Shown here in pieces: positions 26,727-37,290 of a DNA stretch of 64,000 nt. The position numbers and the translations under genes were made by a program. The number at the start of each line of letters is the position of its first letter. The stretch's first letter is position 1. Source of the stretch: Planctomycetota bacterium (lineage in GTDB: Bacteria; Planctomycetota; Phycisphaerae; Phycisphaerales; Zrk34); contig WGMD01000009.1 in assembly GCA_016125255.1 (NCBI GenBank), positions 161,303-225,302 of the forward strand. The letters run 5' to 3'. The notes beneath the pieces are model-generated. The model worked only from the letters and a program-made list of their open reading frames with translations, ran no database searches and was not told the origin of the DNA.

Positions 26727-27881
26727 ATGAACAAAATCCCCATCGACTCCGAGTACCTGACGCGCACGCTGCTCAAATTGCTGGAGATCCCCAGCCCGTC
26801 GGGATACACCGATGAGGTCGTGCGCTGTGTCGGGAAGGAACTCGAATCGCTGGGCATCGCGCACGAGATCACGCGCCGCGGCGCGATCCGCGCGAACCTC
26901 AAGGGCAGGACGAATTCGCCAAGCCGGGCGATTGTGTCGCATCTGGATACGCTGGGCGCGATGGTGCGCTGGCTCAAGCCGAACGGGCGAATGGGCGTGT
27001 CGCCGATCGGGACATGGCCGGCGCGATTCGCCGAGGGGGCGCGCGTGACGGTCATCACGCCGCGCGGCTCGTATCGCGGGACGATGCTGCCGCTCAAGGC
27101 GTCGGGGCATATCTACAACGAACAGGTCGAAACGCAGATCGCGAGCTGGGACAATCTGGAGCTGCGCGTCGATCACCCATGCGAGAACGATCAGGAGCTG
27201 TTTCATCTGGGACTGCGCGTGGGGGACTATGTCGCCGTCGACGCCCGGCCGGAGGTCGAGAATGGCTTCATCAATGCGCGGCACATCGATGACAAAGCCG
27301 GTGCGGCGTGCGTGTTGGCGGCGCTCGAAGCGGTGCAGCGCAGCGGCGTCGAACTGCCGCTGGATTGTCACGCGCTGTTCACGATCTTCGAGGAAGTCGG
27401 CTCCGGCGCGTCGGCGGTGCTTCACGGCGACATCGCCGAGTTGGTCGCCGTCGACAACGGCACGCCCGGCCCCGAGCAGAACGCCAGCGAGTTCGGCGTG
27501 ACCGTCGCCATGATGGACATGAGCGGGCCGTTCGACTACCACCTGACGCAGAAGCTCCTGAATCTCTGCGAGCAGCATGACGTGCTGCACCAGCGCGACG
27601 TCATGCGGCACTACCGCTGCGACGCCGCCAGCGCCATCGAGGCGGGCAACGACATTCGCACCGCGCTGATCACGTTCGGCGTCGACGCGTCGCATGGTTA
27701 CGAGCGCACGCACATGGATGCGCTGTCGAGCGTCACCACGCTTTTGACGCTGTACATGCAATCGGGTCCGACGGCGGCGCGCGATCAGCGCGAGCTTGGA
27801 TCGCTGGAGGGATTCCCCGAGCAGCCGGGCGTGGAGGAAGCGCATCAGGAGCAGAGCCGGTGGATCCGCTCCGAAAGCTAG
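26727..27881 (+). CDS. NAGGN-system M42 family metallopeptidase
   Basis: 384 residues. M42 aminopeptidase-like fold: SHLDTLGAMV (first metal His and Asp), ARHIDDKAGAACVL (bridging Asp), FEEVGSGAS (catalytic Glu pair) and GVDASHGYERTHMDAL near the end. It is the regular third member of the NAGGN gene trio. Its exact role there is not established; processing or recycling of the dipeptide has been suggested by context. Cytoplasmic, no signal peptide. The convergent esterase ends 8 nt after its stop. Confidence 0.92.
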   Translation: MNKIPIDSEYLTRTLLKLLEIPSPSGYTDEVVRCVGKELESLGIAHEITRRGAIRANLKGRTNSPSRAIVSHLDTLGAMVRWLKPNGRMGVSPIGTWPARFAEGARVTVITPRGSYRGTMLPLKASGHIYNEQVETQIASWDNLELRVDHPCENDQELFHLGLRVGDYVAVDARPEVENGFINARHIDDKAGAACVLAALEAVQRSGVELPLDCHALFTIFEEVGSGASAVLHGDIAELVAVDNGTPGPEQNASEFGVTVAMMDMSGPFDYHLTQKLLNLCEQHDVLHQRDVMRHYRCDAASAIEAGNDIRTALITFGVDASHGYERTHMDALSSVTTLLTLYMQSGPTAARDQRELGSLEGFPEQPGVEEAHQEQSRWIRSES

Positions 27882-27889
27882 CGGACGCA

Positions 27890-28789
27890 TCAGCGGCGGT
27901 CTTTTCGGAGGTTTTCGTCGAAGAATTGCGTGATGCGTTTGAAGGCGGAGCCGTCGTCGAAGATGTGATTGCCATGGCCGCCGAGGGGGTCGATGAGCAG
28001 ATCGCTTTTGACGCCGGCGCGGCGGAGGGCGTCGTGCAGACGTTGGGCTTGGGAGACAGGGACGAGCGGATCGATTCGACCGTGAATGATCAGAAAGGGC
28101 GGATCGGTGGGATCGACGAAATAGAGCGGACTGGCGAGTTTGGCCAGGTCGGGCTTCTGTGCGGGCATGCCGCCGAGCAGCTTGTTGATCAGATCATCCG
28201 CGGCCGCCTTGAGCAGGCAATCTTCGTAGTGCAGCAAATCCGTCGGCCCCAGCGCGTCGCAGACCGCCTGCACATCCGACGATTGATCCAGGCAATCCCC
28301 TTCATCGCCTTCGAGCGCCTTTTCGCCGTGTCCGACCCCGAGCAGCGCGACAAGATGTCCGCCCGCCGAGGCGCCGACGGCGCCGATGCGCTTCGGGTCA
28401 TAGCCGTACTTGTCGGCACTGGCGCGGAGGAAGCGGATCGCCGCCTTGCAGTCGTGAATCTGGGCCGGGTAGATCGCCACGTTCGAGAAGCGATATTCGA
28501 CGGACGCGAGGGCGAAGCCCTGGTTGACCATGAACATGAGCGGTGGGTTGGCCTTGTTCCCGCCGACCCAGCCGCCGCCGTGAATCCAGACGACGAGCGG
28601 CGGCTTGGCCGGTCCCTTGAACTGCGGCACGTACAGATCGACATGCAGCGCCCGCCCGTTCACGGTGGCGTACACCGCGTCCTTCTCGATCCGCACCGCA
28701 TCGATCTTCGGGTCCGCCCCGAGCAGCGGCGCGGACGCGAGCGAAAGCAGAACCAGCGCACGAAGCATCGATCGCATGATGTGTCTCAT
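27890..28789 (-). CDS. Secreted alpha/beta-hydrolase esterase, copy 1
   Basis: 299 residues with a signal peptide (MLRALVLLSLASAPLLGA; Met at residue 1, 5 or 8 may be the start). BD-FAE/acetyl-esterase type: oxyanion HGGGW near 70, nucleophile elbow GASAGGHLV near 140, Asp in HGRIDPLVPVSQ and His in GGHGNHIF. Planctomycetes often carry such enzymes beside sulfatases to remove acetyl or other acyl groups from polysaccharides. It is a clear tandem paralogue of the next gene on the same strand (108 nt apart; shared AIRFLRA-ADKYGYD-KRIG). Confidence 0.9.
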   Translation of the reverse strand: MRHIMRSMLRALVLLSLASAPLLGADPKIDAVRIEKDAVYATVNGRALHVDLYVPQFKGPAKPPLVVWIHGGGWVGGNKANPPLMFMVNQGFALASVEYRFSNVAIYPAQIHDCKAAIRFLRASADKYGYDPKRIGAVGASAGGHLVALLGVGHGEKALEGDEGDCLDQSSDVQAVCDALGPTDLLHYEDCLLKAAADDLINKLLGGMPAQKPDLAKLASPLYFVDPTDPPFLIIHGRIDPLVPVSQAQRLHDALRRAGVKSDLLIDPLGGHGNHIFDDGSAFKRITQFFDENLRKDRR

Positions 28790-28837
28790 ACCGGGAGTCT
28801 ACCGATGAGGTCGCGCACCGGTTGCATTCGATCGCAT

Positions 28838-28870
28838 CCAAGCCGCGGGCTGAGCGCAGCGAAGCCCCGG
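28838..28870 (+). repeat. Interspersed repeat family B
   Basis: CAAGCCGCGGGCTGAG followed by CGCAGCGAAGCCCCGG. Near-copies at 29826-29890 (interrupted), 38416-38450 and 43053-43085 share CAAGCCGCGGGCT and an AAGC(C/T)CCGGA end. Confidence 0.7.
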
Positions 28871-28897
28871 AACCCGCGCGGGCAATGACGCATGATC

Positions 28898-29785
28898 CTA
28901 CTTGCCGTCGCTCTTGACGTATTTATCGAAGAATTCGAGGATTTTCCGCTGAAGTTCGGGCGCGCCGAATTCCTTGCCCCCGTGACCGGCCCCCGGCACG
29001 ACGACCAGTTCGCAGGGCACGCCCGCCTTGCGCAGCGCCGCGTCAAAGTCGGTGCTCTGCTTAAGCGGCACGATCGGATCCTTCTCGCCGTGCAGGATCA
29101 ACGTCGGCGCGTCATCAGGCGAAACGAACAAGAGGGGGCTGGCGAGTTTGGCGAGGGCGGCGTGCTCATCGGGCGGTCCGCCGAAAAGTTGGTTGAGCGA
29201 GACGGAGGCGCGGGCTTTGGTCGGGTCGCCGGTTTCCTGGAGGAAGTTGATGAAGTCCGTCGGGCCGTACAGATCGACGACCGCCTGCACGCGGCTCGAC
29301 TGATCGAGATTGCCGCCGACATCGCCTTCGACTTCCTTCACGTCGGCGGTGGTCCCGAGCATGGCGACAAGATGTCCGCCCGCCGATCCGCCGGCGACGC
29401 CGATGCGCTTGGCGTCATACCCATACTTGTCGGCACCGGCCCGCAGGAACCGGATCGCCGCTTTGCAGTCGTGAATCTGGGCCGGGAAAATCGCCACCTG
29501 CGAGAAGCGATATTCGACCGACGCCACCGCGTATCCATGATCGACCAGATAAAGAATCGGCACGCCGCTCTTGCTTCCCTGCCGCCACCCTCCGCCGTGA
29601 ATCCATACCACCAGCGGCTCGCCCTTGGCGTCCTTCGGCAAATACAGATCGAGCTTGAGCGAATGCCCGTCGACGTTGCCGTACTCGATGTCCTTGTGCT
29701 CGACGCGCTCGACGGCTCGCGCATTGCTCACCATCGCCATCAACACGAGTCCCGCCATGACGACCTTCACCGCGCGATGAAACAT
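28898..29785 (-). CDS. Secreted alpha/beta-hydrolase esterase, copy 2
   Basis: 295 residues with a signal peptide (VKVVMAGLVLMAMVSNARA). Same architecture as the preceding entry: HGGGWRQGSKSG, nucleophile GGSAGGHLVAML, Asp in HGEKDPIVPLKQS, His in GAGHGGKEF. The pair probably arose by tandem duplication and diverged moderately, mainly in the region between nucleophile and acid. Likely removes ester groups from carbohydrates; substrate unknown. Copy 1 lies downstream, so one transcript may carry both. Confidence 0.9.
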   Translation of the reverse strand: MFHRAVKVVMAGLVLMAMVSNARAVERVEHKDIEYGNVDGHSLKLDLYLPKDAKGEPLVVWIHGGGWRQGSKSGVPILYLVDHGYAVASVEYRFSQVAIFPAQIHDCKAAIRFLRAGADKYGYDAKRIGVAGGSAGGHLVAMLGTTADVKEVEGDVGGNLDQSSRVQAVVDLYGPTDFINFLQETGDPTKARASVSLNQLFGGPPDEHAALAKLASPLLFVSPDDAPTLILHGEKDPIVPLKQSTDFDAALRKAGVPCELVVVPGAGHGGKEFGAPELQRKILEFFDKYVKSDGK

Positions 29786-30130
29786 GTGTGCCTCCGTCGA
29801 AAGTGGATCAGCCTATTGTAACTATAAAGCCGAGGGCTGAGGGCCGCCGACTCCGTTCTGCGTAGCGCTTCGCGAAGCAGAAAGCCCCGGATATCTTGGA
29901 TGACTTGCGTCAGAGGGCGTTCCGCCCTCTGACACCTCCTGGATGCGAAAAACCAAAAGCAGAACGCTCGCCGCGCCCCCGGAGGGGCTTCTCATTCTCC
30001 TGCCGCATTGGAACGGGTGCCGCGGCTTGCAAAGCCAAGCCGCGGCACCCGGCGTAGGGCAGGTGATTCACCTGCCGTCTTCTCAGATAGAAGAGGCAGG
30101 TCAATGACCTGCCCTACGTCACTGTCATCG
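29786..30130. repeat. Gene-free stretch packed with palindromes
   Basis: No gene. From left to right: an interrupted family-B repeat (29826-29890); a perfect hairpin GTCAGAGGGC-GTTCC-GCCCTCTGAC (29909-29933); a long hairpin GGGTGCCGCGGCTTG with AAGCCGCGGCACCC (about 30015-30051); and an inverted pair GTAGGGCAGGT (about 30054) and ACCTGCCCTAC (about 30108). All could terminate transcripts of the AT-rich gene at 30131-31072 or be mobile palindromes. No promoter for the esterase gene is obvious. Confidence 0.75.
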
Positions 30131-31072
30131 TTACGAAAATCGAATGGGCTCTCGTGACACTTTGGGCGCATGGACATGAGAATCTCGCTCCGTGATTATT
30201 ACATCCCCAATGTCAGCATTGCCCGAAACATTCACTTGGTGCCCAAATTTAATCTTGCGGAGACTTCCAAGAGCGCCAACTGCGACATGAGCGAATTGTC
30301 GAGCAAACGGCAACATCATCACAACGAGGGTTAATCGCATTGCTGTAACAAAGATACCGGCGGGCATTATCCACCGAGAAATCTCTTGAAAGATAGGAAT
30401 TACAAGGATGTAAAGCAAGAATAGTGAAACAAAAGATTTCGCCTTTGCAAGCTCATCCAATTCAATTCGAACAAGACGTTGAACGAGTTTCACATCACCT
30501 TCGGGACTGCGAGGATACATTTCCAAGAGTGGAGGCGAATCGCCTACAGCAATGAATCGAAACCCTAGTCTTGTTCCCGGTTCAAGATATGAGATGGAAT
30601 ATTTGCGTTCGTTAGGCTTCGAGCTAGGATCATCGTCTGTTGTTAAACCGACTTCTTCCTGCGGATTTGGTTCTAAATAGCTTTCGATAATCTGATTCTT
30701 ATCGGGAACCGCGAAACGAAGATGTAAGCTATTAATCAGTTGATTACCGGAATTAATCATGTCACATTTGATAAGAGAAAGCCCTTCAACCATGCGGCCG
30801 TTAAATGTGATCGCGACTTTGTCCTCTAAGCTCGCATCAACTTTGGGCGCAGTATTACTGATGTCAATTTCGTAGGAAATTTCTTTACGCGGCGCGTTTT
30901 TTCTCTTCAATACGTATAGGACGAAACTGCCTAAAGAACCTATAAGAGCGGAAGCCAATGCGACAAAGAGTGTCTGCCAGAACTCCAGATTGATAACTTC
31001 ATGATTGTTTGCTGCGGCGTCTGTAGTCTGCGCCAAAGTTTTGAAGGCAATAGCAACAAGGGTATGCATCAC
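30131..31072 (-). CDS. AT-rich orphan membrane protein
   Basis: 313 residues; I do not recognise the family. Transmembrane segments at about 30-55 (LFVALASALIGSLGSFVLYVL) and about 215-265 (FVSLFLLYILVIPIF, WIMPAGIFVTAMRLTLVVMML); between them a soluble region of about 160 residues (possibly beta-rich: GRMVEGLSLIKCDMINSGNQ). Base composition differs sharply from neighbours: lines 30421-30480 and 30901-30960 contain 22 and 25 G+C of 60, against clearly above 60% in gyrB. It lies 13 nt downstream of gyrB on the same strand. Probably acquired by transfer; function unknown. Confidence 0.75.
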   Translation of the reverse strand: MMHTLVAIAFKTLAQTTDAAANNHEVINLEFWQTLFVALASALIGSLGSFVLYVLKRKNAPRKEISYEIDISNTAPKVDASLEDKVAITFNGRMVEGLSLIKCDMINSGNQLINSLHLRFAVPDKNQIIESYLEPNPQEEVGLTTDDDPSSKPNERKYSISYLEPGTRLGFRFIAVGDSPPLLEMYPRSPEGDVKLVQRLVRIELDELAKAKSFVSLFLLYILVIPIFQEISRWIMPAGIFVTAMRLTLVVMMLPFARQFAHVAVGALGSLRKIKFGHQVNVSGNADIGDVIITERDSHVHAPKVSREPIRFS

Positions 31073-31085
31073 GGGCTCCCGGAAT

Positions 31086-33611
<2,526 letters not shown>

Positions 33612-33639
33612 TCAGTTGGCAGTTCGGAAGGCAAAAAGG

Positions 33640-33655
33640 CCCTTGAAAACAAGGG
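33640..33655 (-). terminator. Terminator-like hairpin in the gyrB leader
   Basis: Minus strand: CCCTTG-TTTT-CAAGGG, then CC and five T residues, about 40 nt upstream of the gyrB ATG. The stem is only 6 bp. Either a weak attenuator of gyrB or chance; no alternative pairing partner was identified. Confidence 0.35.
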
Positions 33656-33720
33656 GGTTTTGACAGATGGGTATTTTAGCAGAAGGGGCGGTGCAAGGCC
33701 AGCGAAGGGGAGGCGAAGCA

Positions 33721-33750
33721 CGCCGCGAGCGGCGTCGCTCAACTGGGCGG
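33721..33750 (+). repeat. Interspersed repeat family A, copy 1
   Basis: CGCCGCGAGCGGCGTCGCTC then AACTGGGCGG. The first half forms a hairpin (GCCGC-GA-GCGGC). Further copies at 34291-34320, 34339-34358 (half), 56928-56954 and 60016-60044 (opposite strand). Confidence 0.75.
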
Positions 33751-33765
33751 GGGGATGGGTTGAAC

Positions 33766-33978
33766 TTAAGCGAAAAGCAGTCGCCGGCCTTTGGGGGTGG
33801 GGATCGGGTCACCGTGCTGTTTGGCGGTGTCGATCCACAACTGCGCGGCGTCTTTGGCGTTGGCCAGCGCCTGTTCCTGCGAGTCGCCGTGGGCAACACA
33901 GCCGGGCAATTCAGGAATCTCGGCCACGAAGACCTGATCCTCGGCGCTCCAGTAGATGATGACTTCATATTTGTCCAT
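33766..33978 (-). CDS. hicB: HicB-type antitoxin
   Basis: 70 residues: EVIIYWSAEDQVFVAEIPELPGCVAHGDS is the HicB partial RNase-H fold, and EALANAKDAAQLWIDTAKQHG its final helix. It ends soon afterwards (PIPTPKGRRLLFA), so no separate DNA-binding domain is present, as in many short HicB proteins. Its ATG overlaps the TGA of the upstream hicA frame by one base, the usual operon layout in which toxin precedes antitoxin. The toxin frame is broken (next entry), so the antitoxin may be a remnant. Confidence 0.85.
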   Translation of the reverse strand: MDKYEVIIYWSAEDQVFVAEIPELPGCVAHGDSQEQALANAKDAAQLWIDTAKQHGDPIPTPKGRRLLFA

Positions 33979-34231
33979 CAGAGCTTGTCTCCGAGTTTGT
34001 TCTTCACAATGATATCCCGGACCTGTCGCACCTGGTACACCTTGGGGTGATTTCCCTGTTTTTGCAGATTGGGCTTTTCGGCAACACCTTCACGGCGGAA
34101 GATATTGTGGCTGCCGCGGTGCTGCGCTCAAAACCAAGACGTTCCAGAAGGCCGCAAAGATCGTCAAACAAGATATTCGCATCGCTTGCGCCGCGAAGAA
34201 TCTGGTCAAGAAGCTTGTCCCATTTGCCCAT
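33978..34231 (-). pseudogene. hicA: hicA toxin with +1 frameshift
   Basis: The minus-strand frame from ATG 34231 reads MGKWDKLLDQILRGASDANI and continues to LLERLGFE, a normal HicA N terminus. At about 34121-34127 the family sequence moves to another frame, where it resumes as QHRGSHNIFRREGVAEKP, then NLQKQGNHPKVYQVRQVR and ends KNKLGDKL, with TGA at 33980-33978. One extra base explains the shift, since removing it restores the expected spacing between GFE and the RGSH motif with catalytic His. In the unshifted frame the product would lack this His. Either a true inactivating mutation or a sequencing error. Confidence 0.82.
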
Positions 34232-34290
34232 GTGACAAACCGTACACTTCGTCGACGCATTTCGCAATTGCGTCTTGGCGAATGCCACGC

Positions 34291-34358
34291 ACACCGCGAG
34301 CGGCGTCGCTAAACGGGGCGGGGGTGGGCATGTTTGATGCGGCGTCGCTAAACTGGGG
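34291..34358 (+). repeat. Repeat family A, copies 2 and 3 in tandem
   Basis: CACCGCGAGCGGCGTCGCTA then AACGGGGCG (34292-34320) is followed after 18 nt by the half copy GCGGCGTCGCTAAACTGGGG (34339-34358), which ends 2 nt before the ATG of the glycosyltransferase gene. No ribosome-binding site other than the repeat's own GGGG precedes that start. Confidence 0.75.
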
Positions 34359-34360
34359 TG

Positions 34361-35440
34361 ATGAAAGTCGCGCTGGTGGCGGATCCATTGTGGTTGATGC
34401 AGGAGTTGACGACGCTGCGGCGGCTCGTGGTGGGGCTCGTCGATGAGCAGGTCGGGGTGGTGCGGGTTCTGCCGGAGTGGTACAGCGAGCCGGAGGAGAT
34501 GCAGAGCATGGCGGGGGATCGGCTGTGGTACGGGGGGAGCCGATGGCGCTTCTGGCGCGACCTTCAGTTGACGCGCGTCGCACTGACGATGAAGGATATC
34601 GACCTGGACCTGATTCATGTGATGGACGGGTCGTTGCAGACGGTGGGCCGGCGGATGGCGGCGACGTTGGAGGTGCCGCTGGTGGTGAGCGTGTGGAGCA
34701 AGGCGGAAGCGCAGATGCTCAAGCCGCACGCGGACGGCCCGCCGACGGCTTATCTCGCCGCCACGCCCGCGCTGGTCGAGGCCTGCCGCACGAGTCTCGG
34801 CCAAAGCGCCAGCATCGACTTGGTCCCCGTCGGCATCTACATGAGCGACATCGAGCGCGGTCCGCTGTCGGATCCGACGCACGCGCTGAGTTGCCTCGTC
34901 GTCGGCGACGGCCGGGCGGACGGGCATTATCAATCGCTGCTGGAAGGCATGGCGAAAGTGCGCGATCAGTTCGAGCAGGCGATGTACTTTTTCTACACCG
35001 TCGCCTCGGATCAGCATCTTCTATGGAAGGCGGCGGAGAAGCTGGGCCTGCTGGAGCAGGTGAGCATCGTGCCGTTCGAGCCGGGCAGCCGGGCGCTGTT
35101 GGTGCAGGCGGACGCGGTGATTCAGCCGCAGCCGCTGGGCTCGGTGCGGTCGCTGGTGCTGGAGGCGATGGCGGCGGGGCGGCCGGTGATCAGCATCGAC
35201 GACCCGTATCTGGATTATCTGCACAAGGGCGAGTGTGCGCGGCTGTTGACGAAGCCGACGGCCGACGACTGGGCGGCTTGCCTGCTGGAACTGGTGCGCG
35301 AGCCGGGGCGCATGATCGACATGGGCCGCGCGGCGCGCGAGTACGTCCAGACGCATCACCCGGCGTCGAAGTTCGTCACGGGTACGCTCCAGCGGTATCG
35401 CCAGATGACGACGCCGGAGAATATTCCGTTTGTGAAATGA
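34361..35440 (+). CDS. GT4-like glycosyltransferase
   Basis: 359 residues from the ATG at 34361 (MKVALVADPLWLMQELTTL). GT-B fold: N-terminal domain to about 170 (IDLDLIHVMDG, VPLVVSVWSKAE), C-terminal donor domain from about 180 (LSCLVVGDGRADGHYQSLL). The nucleotide-sugar region PFEPGSRALLVQADAVIQPQ, then GSVRSLVLEAMAAGRPVIS, matches the GT4 EX7E area. No signal or membrane segment. Substrates unknown; probably extracellular polysaccharide or LPS synthesis. Its start codon lies against a family-A repeat. Confidence 0.85.
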   Translation: MKVALVADPLWLMQELTTLRRLVVGLVDEQVGVVRVLPEWYSEPEEMQSMAGDRLWYGGSRWRFWRDLQLTRVALTMKDIDLDLIHVMDGSLQTVGRRMAATLEVPLVVSVWSKAEAQMLKPHADGPPTAYLAATPALVEACRTSLGQSASIDLVPVGIYMSDIERGPLSDPTHALSCLVVGDGRADGHYQSLLEGMAKVRDQFEQAMYFFYTVASDQHLLWKAAEKLGLLEQVSIVPFEPGSRALLVQADAVIQPQPLGSVRSLVLEAMAAGRPVISIDDPYLDYLHKGECARLLTKPTADDWAACLLELVREPGRMIDMGRAAREYVQTHHPASKFVTGTLQRYRQMTTPENIPFVK

Positions 35441-35457
35441 CGCGCCTTGACTTTCGG

Positions 35458-35485
35458 AGGCGGGGGGACTTAAGTCCCCCCGCCT
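35458..35485. repeat. 28-nt perfect palindrome before panC
   Basis: AGGCGGGGGGACTT followed directly by its exact complement. It lies between the glycosyltransferase stop and the panC ATG (15 nt downstream). No T-run follows. It could act as an mRNA hairpin limiting access to panC, whose start lacks a clear Shine-Dalgarno, or as a degenerate terminator. Confidence 0.6.
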
Positions 35486-35499
35486 TGCATGAGATATTT

Positions 35500-36348
35500 A
35501 TGCTGATCACGCACACGATTGACGAAACGCGCGACGCCGTTGGGACCTTGGGCGAGGTGGCGTTGGTGCCGACGATGGGGGCGCTGCACGCGGGGCACAT
35601 GGCGCTGGTCAAGCGGGCGAAGATGCTTAGCAAACAGGTGGTGGTGTCCATCTTCGTGAACCCGACGCAGTTCGGGCCTCATGAGGATCTGGCGCGGTAC
35701 CCGCGGCCGATCGAACGGGACCTTGCCATGTGCCGCACGGCGGGGGTCGATCTGGCGTTCTGCCCGACGGTGGATGTGATGTATCCGGCGGACGAACTGG
35801 AGGTCACGGTCGACGTGCCGGCGATGAGCGCGGTGCTGGAGGGGGTCGCGCGGCCGGGGCATTTTGTGGGCGTGTGCCGCGTGGTGGCGAAGCTGTTCTC
35901 GATCGTGCAGCCGCGCACGGCGGTGTTCGGCATGAAGGACTATCAGCAGCTCAAGGTCATCGAGGCGATGACGGCGGGGCTTTGCCTGCCGGTCCGGATC
36001 GAAGCGGCGCCGACGGTGCGCGAGGCGGACGGGCTGGCGCTGTCGAGCCGAAATGTTTATTTGACGAGCGAGCAACGCCCGGCGGCGCTGTCCTTGAGCA
36101 AAGCACTGGCGGAGGCGGAGACGATGATCCGCGACGGCGTGCTGGACCCGGCGTCGATCGAGTCGGCGATGCGGATGCAGATGCAGGCGCATCATGTGGC
36201 GGTGGATTACGCGGCGGTGCGCAGCGCGCGGACGCTGGCGGTATTGGATGTGGTGAATGTGGAACTGGCGCCGGTGGTGTGTCTGGTGGCGGGGCGCGTG
36301 GGGACGACGCGGCTGATTGATAATCGGGTCGTTGCGGGGTCGCGGTAG
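35500..36348 (+). CDS. panC: Pantothenate synthetase
   Basis: Joins pantoate and beta-alanine with ATP to make pantothenate, the CoA precursor. 282 residues from the ATG at 35500 (MLITHTIDETRDAVG), the family length. Motifs: VPTMGALHAGHMALV (HIGH-like ATP site), SIFVNPTQFGPHEDLARYPR, FVGVCRVVAKLF, FGMKDYQQLKVI and the KMSKS-like ALSSRNVYL. The open frame extends upstream through the glycosyltransferase gene in another frame, which is not coding. panB and panD are absent from the window. Confidence 0.96.
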   Translation: MLITHTIDETRDAVGTLGEVALVPTMGALHAGHMALVKRAKMLSKQVVVSIFVNPTQFGPHEDLARYPRPIERDLAMCRTAGVDLAFCPTVDVMYPADELEVTVDVPAMSAVLEGVARPGHFVGVCRVVAKLFSIVQPRTAVFGMKDYQQLKVIEAMTAGLCLPVRIEAAPTVREADGLALSSRNVYLTSEQRPAALSLSKALAEAETMIRDGVLDPASIESAMRMQMQAHHVAVDYAAVRSARTLAVLDVVNVELAPVVCLVAGRVGTTRLIDNRVVAGSR

Positions 36349-36353
36349 TGGAT

Positions 36354-36420
36354 TGATGTCACCACTTCGCGACATCACCCCATCGCCAATTGAAGCGCGG
36401 GGCGGTGCCCCGCTGCTAAA
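36354..36420. repeat. Half copy of family E and a family C palindrome
   Basis: TGATGTCACCACTTCGCGAC (36354) matches one arm of the family-E element; AAGCGCGGGGCGGTGCCCCG followed by CTGCTAAA (36393-36420) is a family-C hairpin. The palindrome lies between convergent panC and rex and may terminate both. Confidence 0.6.
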
Positions 36421-36431
36421 CATGAAGACAA

Positions 36432-37085
36432 TCAGTCGGCGGGAGGGGCGATTTCGCCGCCGGTGGTGACGAAGCTGAGTTGTTCGAGTTCGGCGGCGAC
36501 GTCGAGATTGCGGACGCTCATGCCGGCGGGGGTCTGAAGCTGAATCGGCGCGAAGTTGAGGATGCCGCGGATGCCGACATCGGCGAGTTTGGCGACGACA
36601 TCCTGCGCCGCCTCAGCGGGGACGGCCACGATGGCGAGCCGCACATGCTCCCGCGCCACCGTCTGGGCCAATTCGTTCATCGGCCTCACCGGCAGCTTGC
36701 CGACCTTCTTGCCGACCTTGCGCGGGTCCGAATCGAACACGGCCACGAGGTCGAAGCCCTTTGAGCGGAAGCCCTGGTAGGCGGCGACGGCCTTGCCGAG
36801 GTTGCCGGCCCCGATGAGGAGGGTGGGGCTGATGCGGTCGGTGCCGAAGATGGTGCGCAGGCGGTGGATGAGGGGGATGACCTCGTAGCCGACGCCCGGA
36901 CGCCCGAACTGCCCGAAGTAGGCCAGGTCCTTGCGGACCTGCGCATCGGTGAGGCCCAGCGATTGGGCGAGGTTGTGGCTGGACACGGTGGCGACCTGAT
37001 GCGCCTGAAGCTGCTCGAGCTGCCTCAGGTACAGACTCAGGCGGCGGACCGCGGGATTGGGCACGTCCGAGCGATGGCGACTCAT
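36432..37085 (-). CDS. rex: Redox-sensing transcriptional repressor Rex
   Basis: 217 residues if started at 37085 (MSRHRSDVPNPAVRRL); an ATG 7 codons earlier is possible. N-terminal winged helix: AVRRLSLYLRQLEQL, SSHNLAQSLGLTDAQVRKDLAYFG. C-terminal Rossmann domain: LLIGAGNLGKAVAAYQGF (GxGNLG motif for NADH) and AIVAVPAEAAQDV. Rex represses fermentation and respiration genes when the NADH/NAD ratio is low. No Rex operator of the TTGTGAA-TTCACAA kind was seen nearby, so its targets lie elsewhere. Confidence 0.95.
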   Translation of the reverse strand: MSRHRSDVPNPAVRRLSLYLRQLEQLQAHQVATVSSHNLAQSLGLTDAQVRKDLAYFGQFGRPGVGYEVIPLIHRLRTIFGTDRISPTLLIGAGNLGKAVAAYQGFRSKGFDLVAVFDSDPRKVGKKVGKLPVRPMNELAQTVAREHVRLAIVAVPAEAAQDVVAKLADVGIRGILNFAPIQLQTPAGMSVRNLDVAAELEQLSFVTTGGEIAPPAD

Positions 37086-37290
37086 GGGCGAAAGATACGG
37101 ACGCATCCGCCGATGGTCAAGGACGGCAAGCGAGTTGCAAGCTAAAATGTGTCAGCGGGTTGTGGAGCGATTCGCTTGACATGGAACACGGATGTTTGAT
37201 AAGGTTGCCCCGCTCACACCGCACCGGCGAGCGCCCGGGCGGTCTTCCCCTAATGCTGCGTCGGAGCCGTGGATGCTCAATCGAGGCCGG

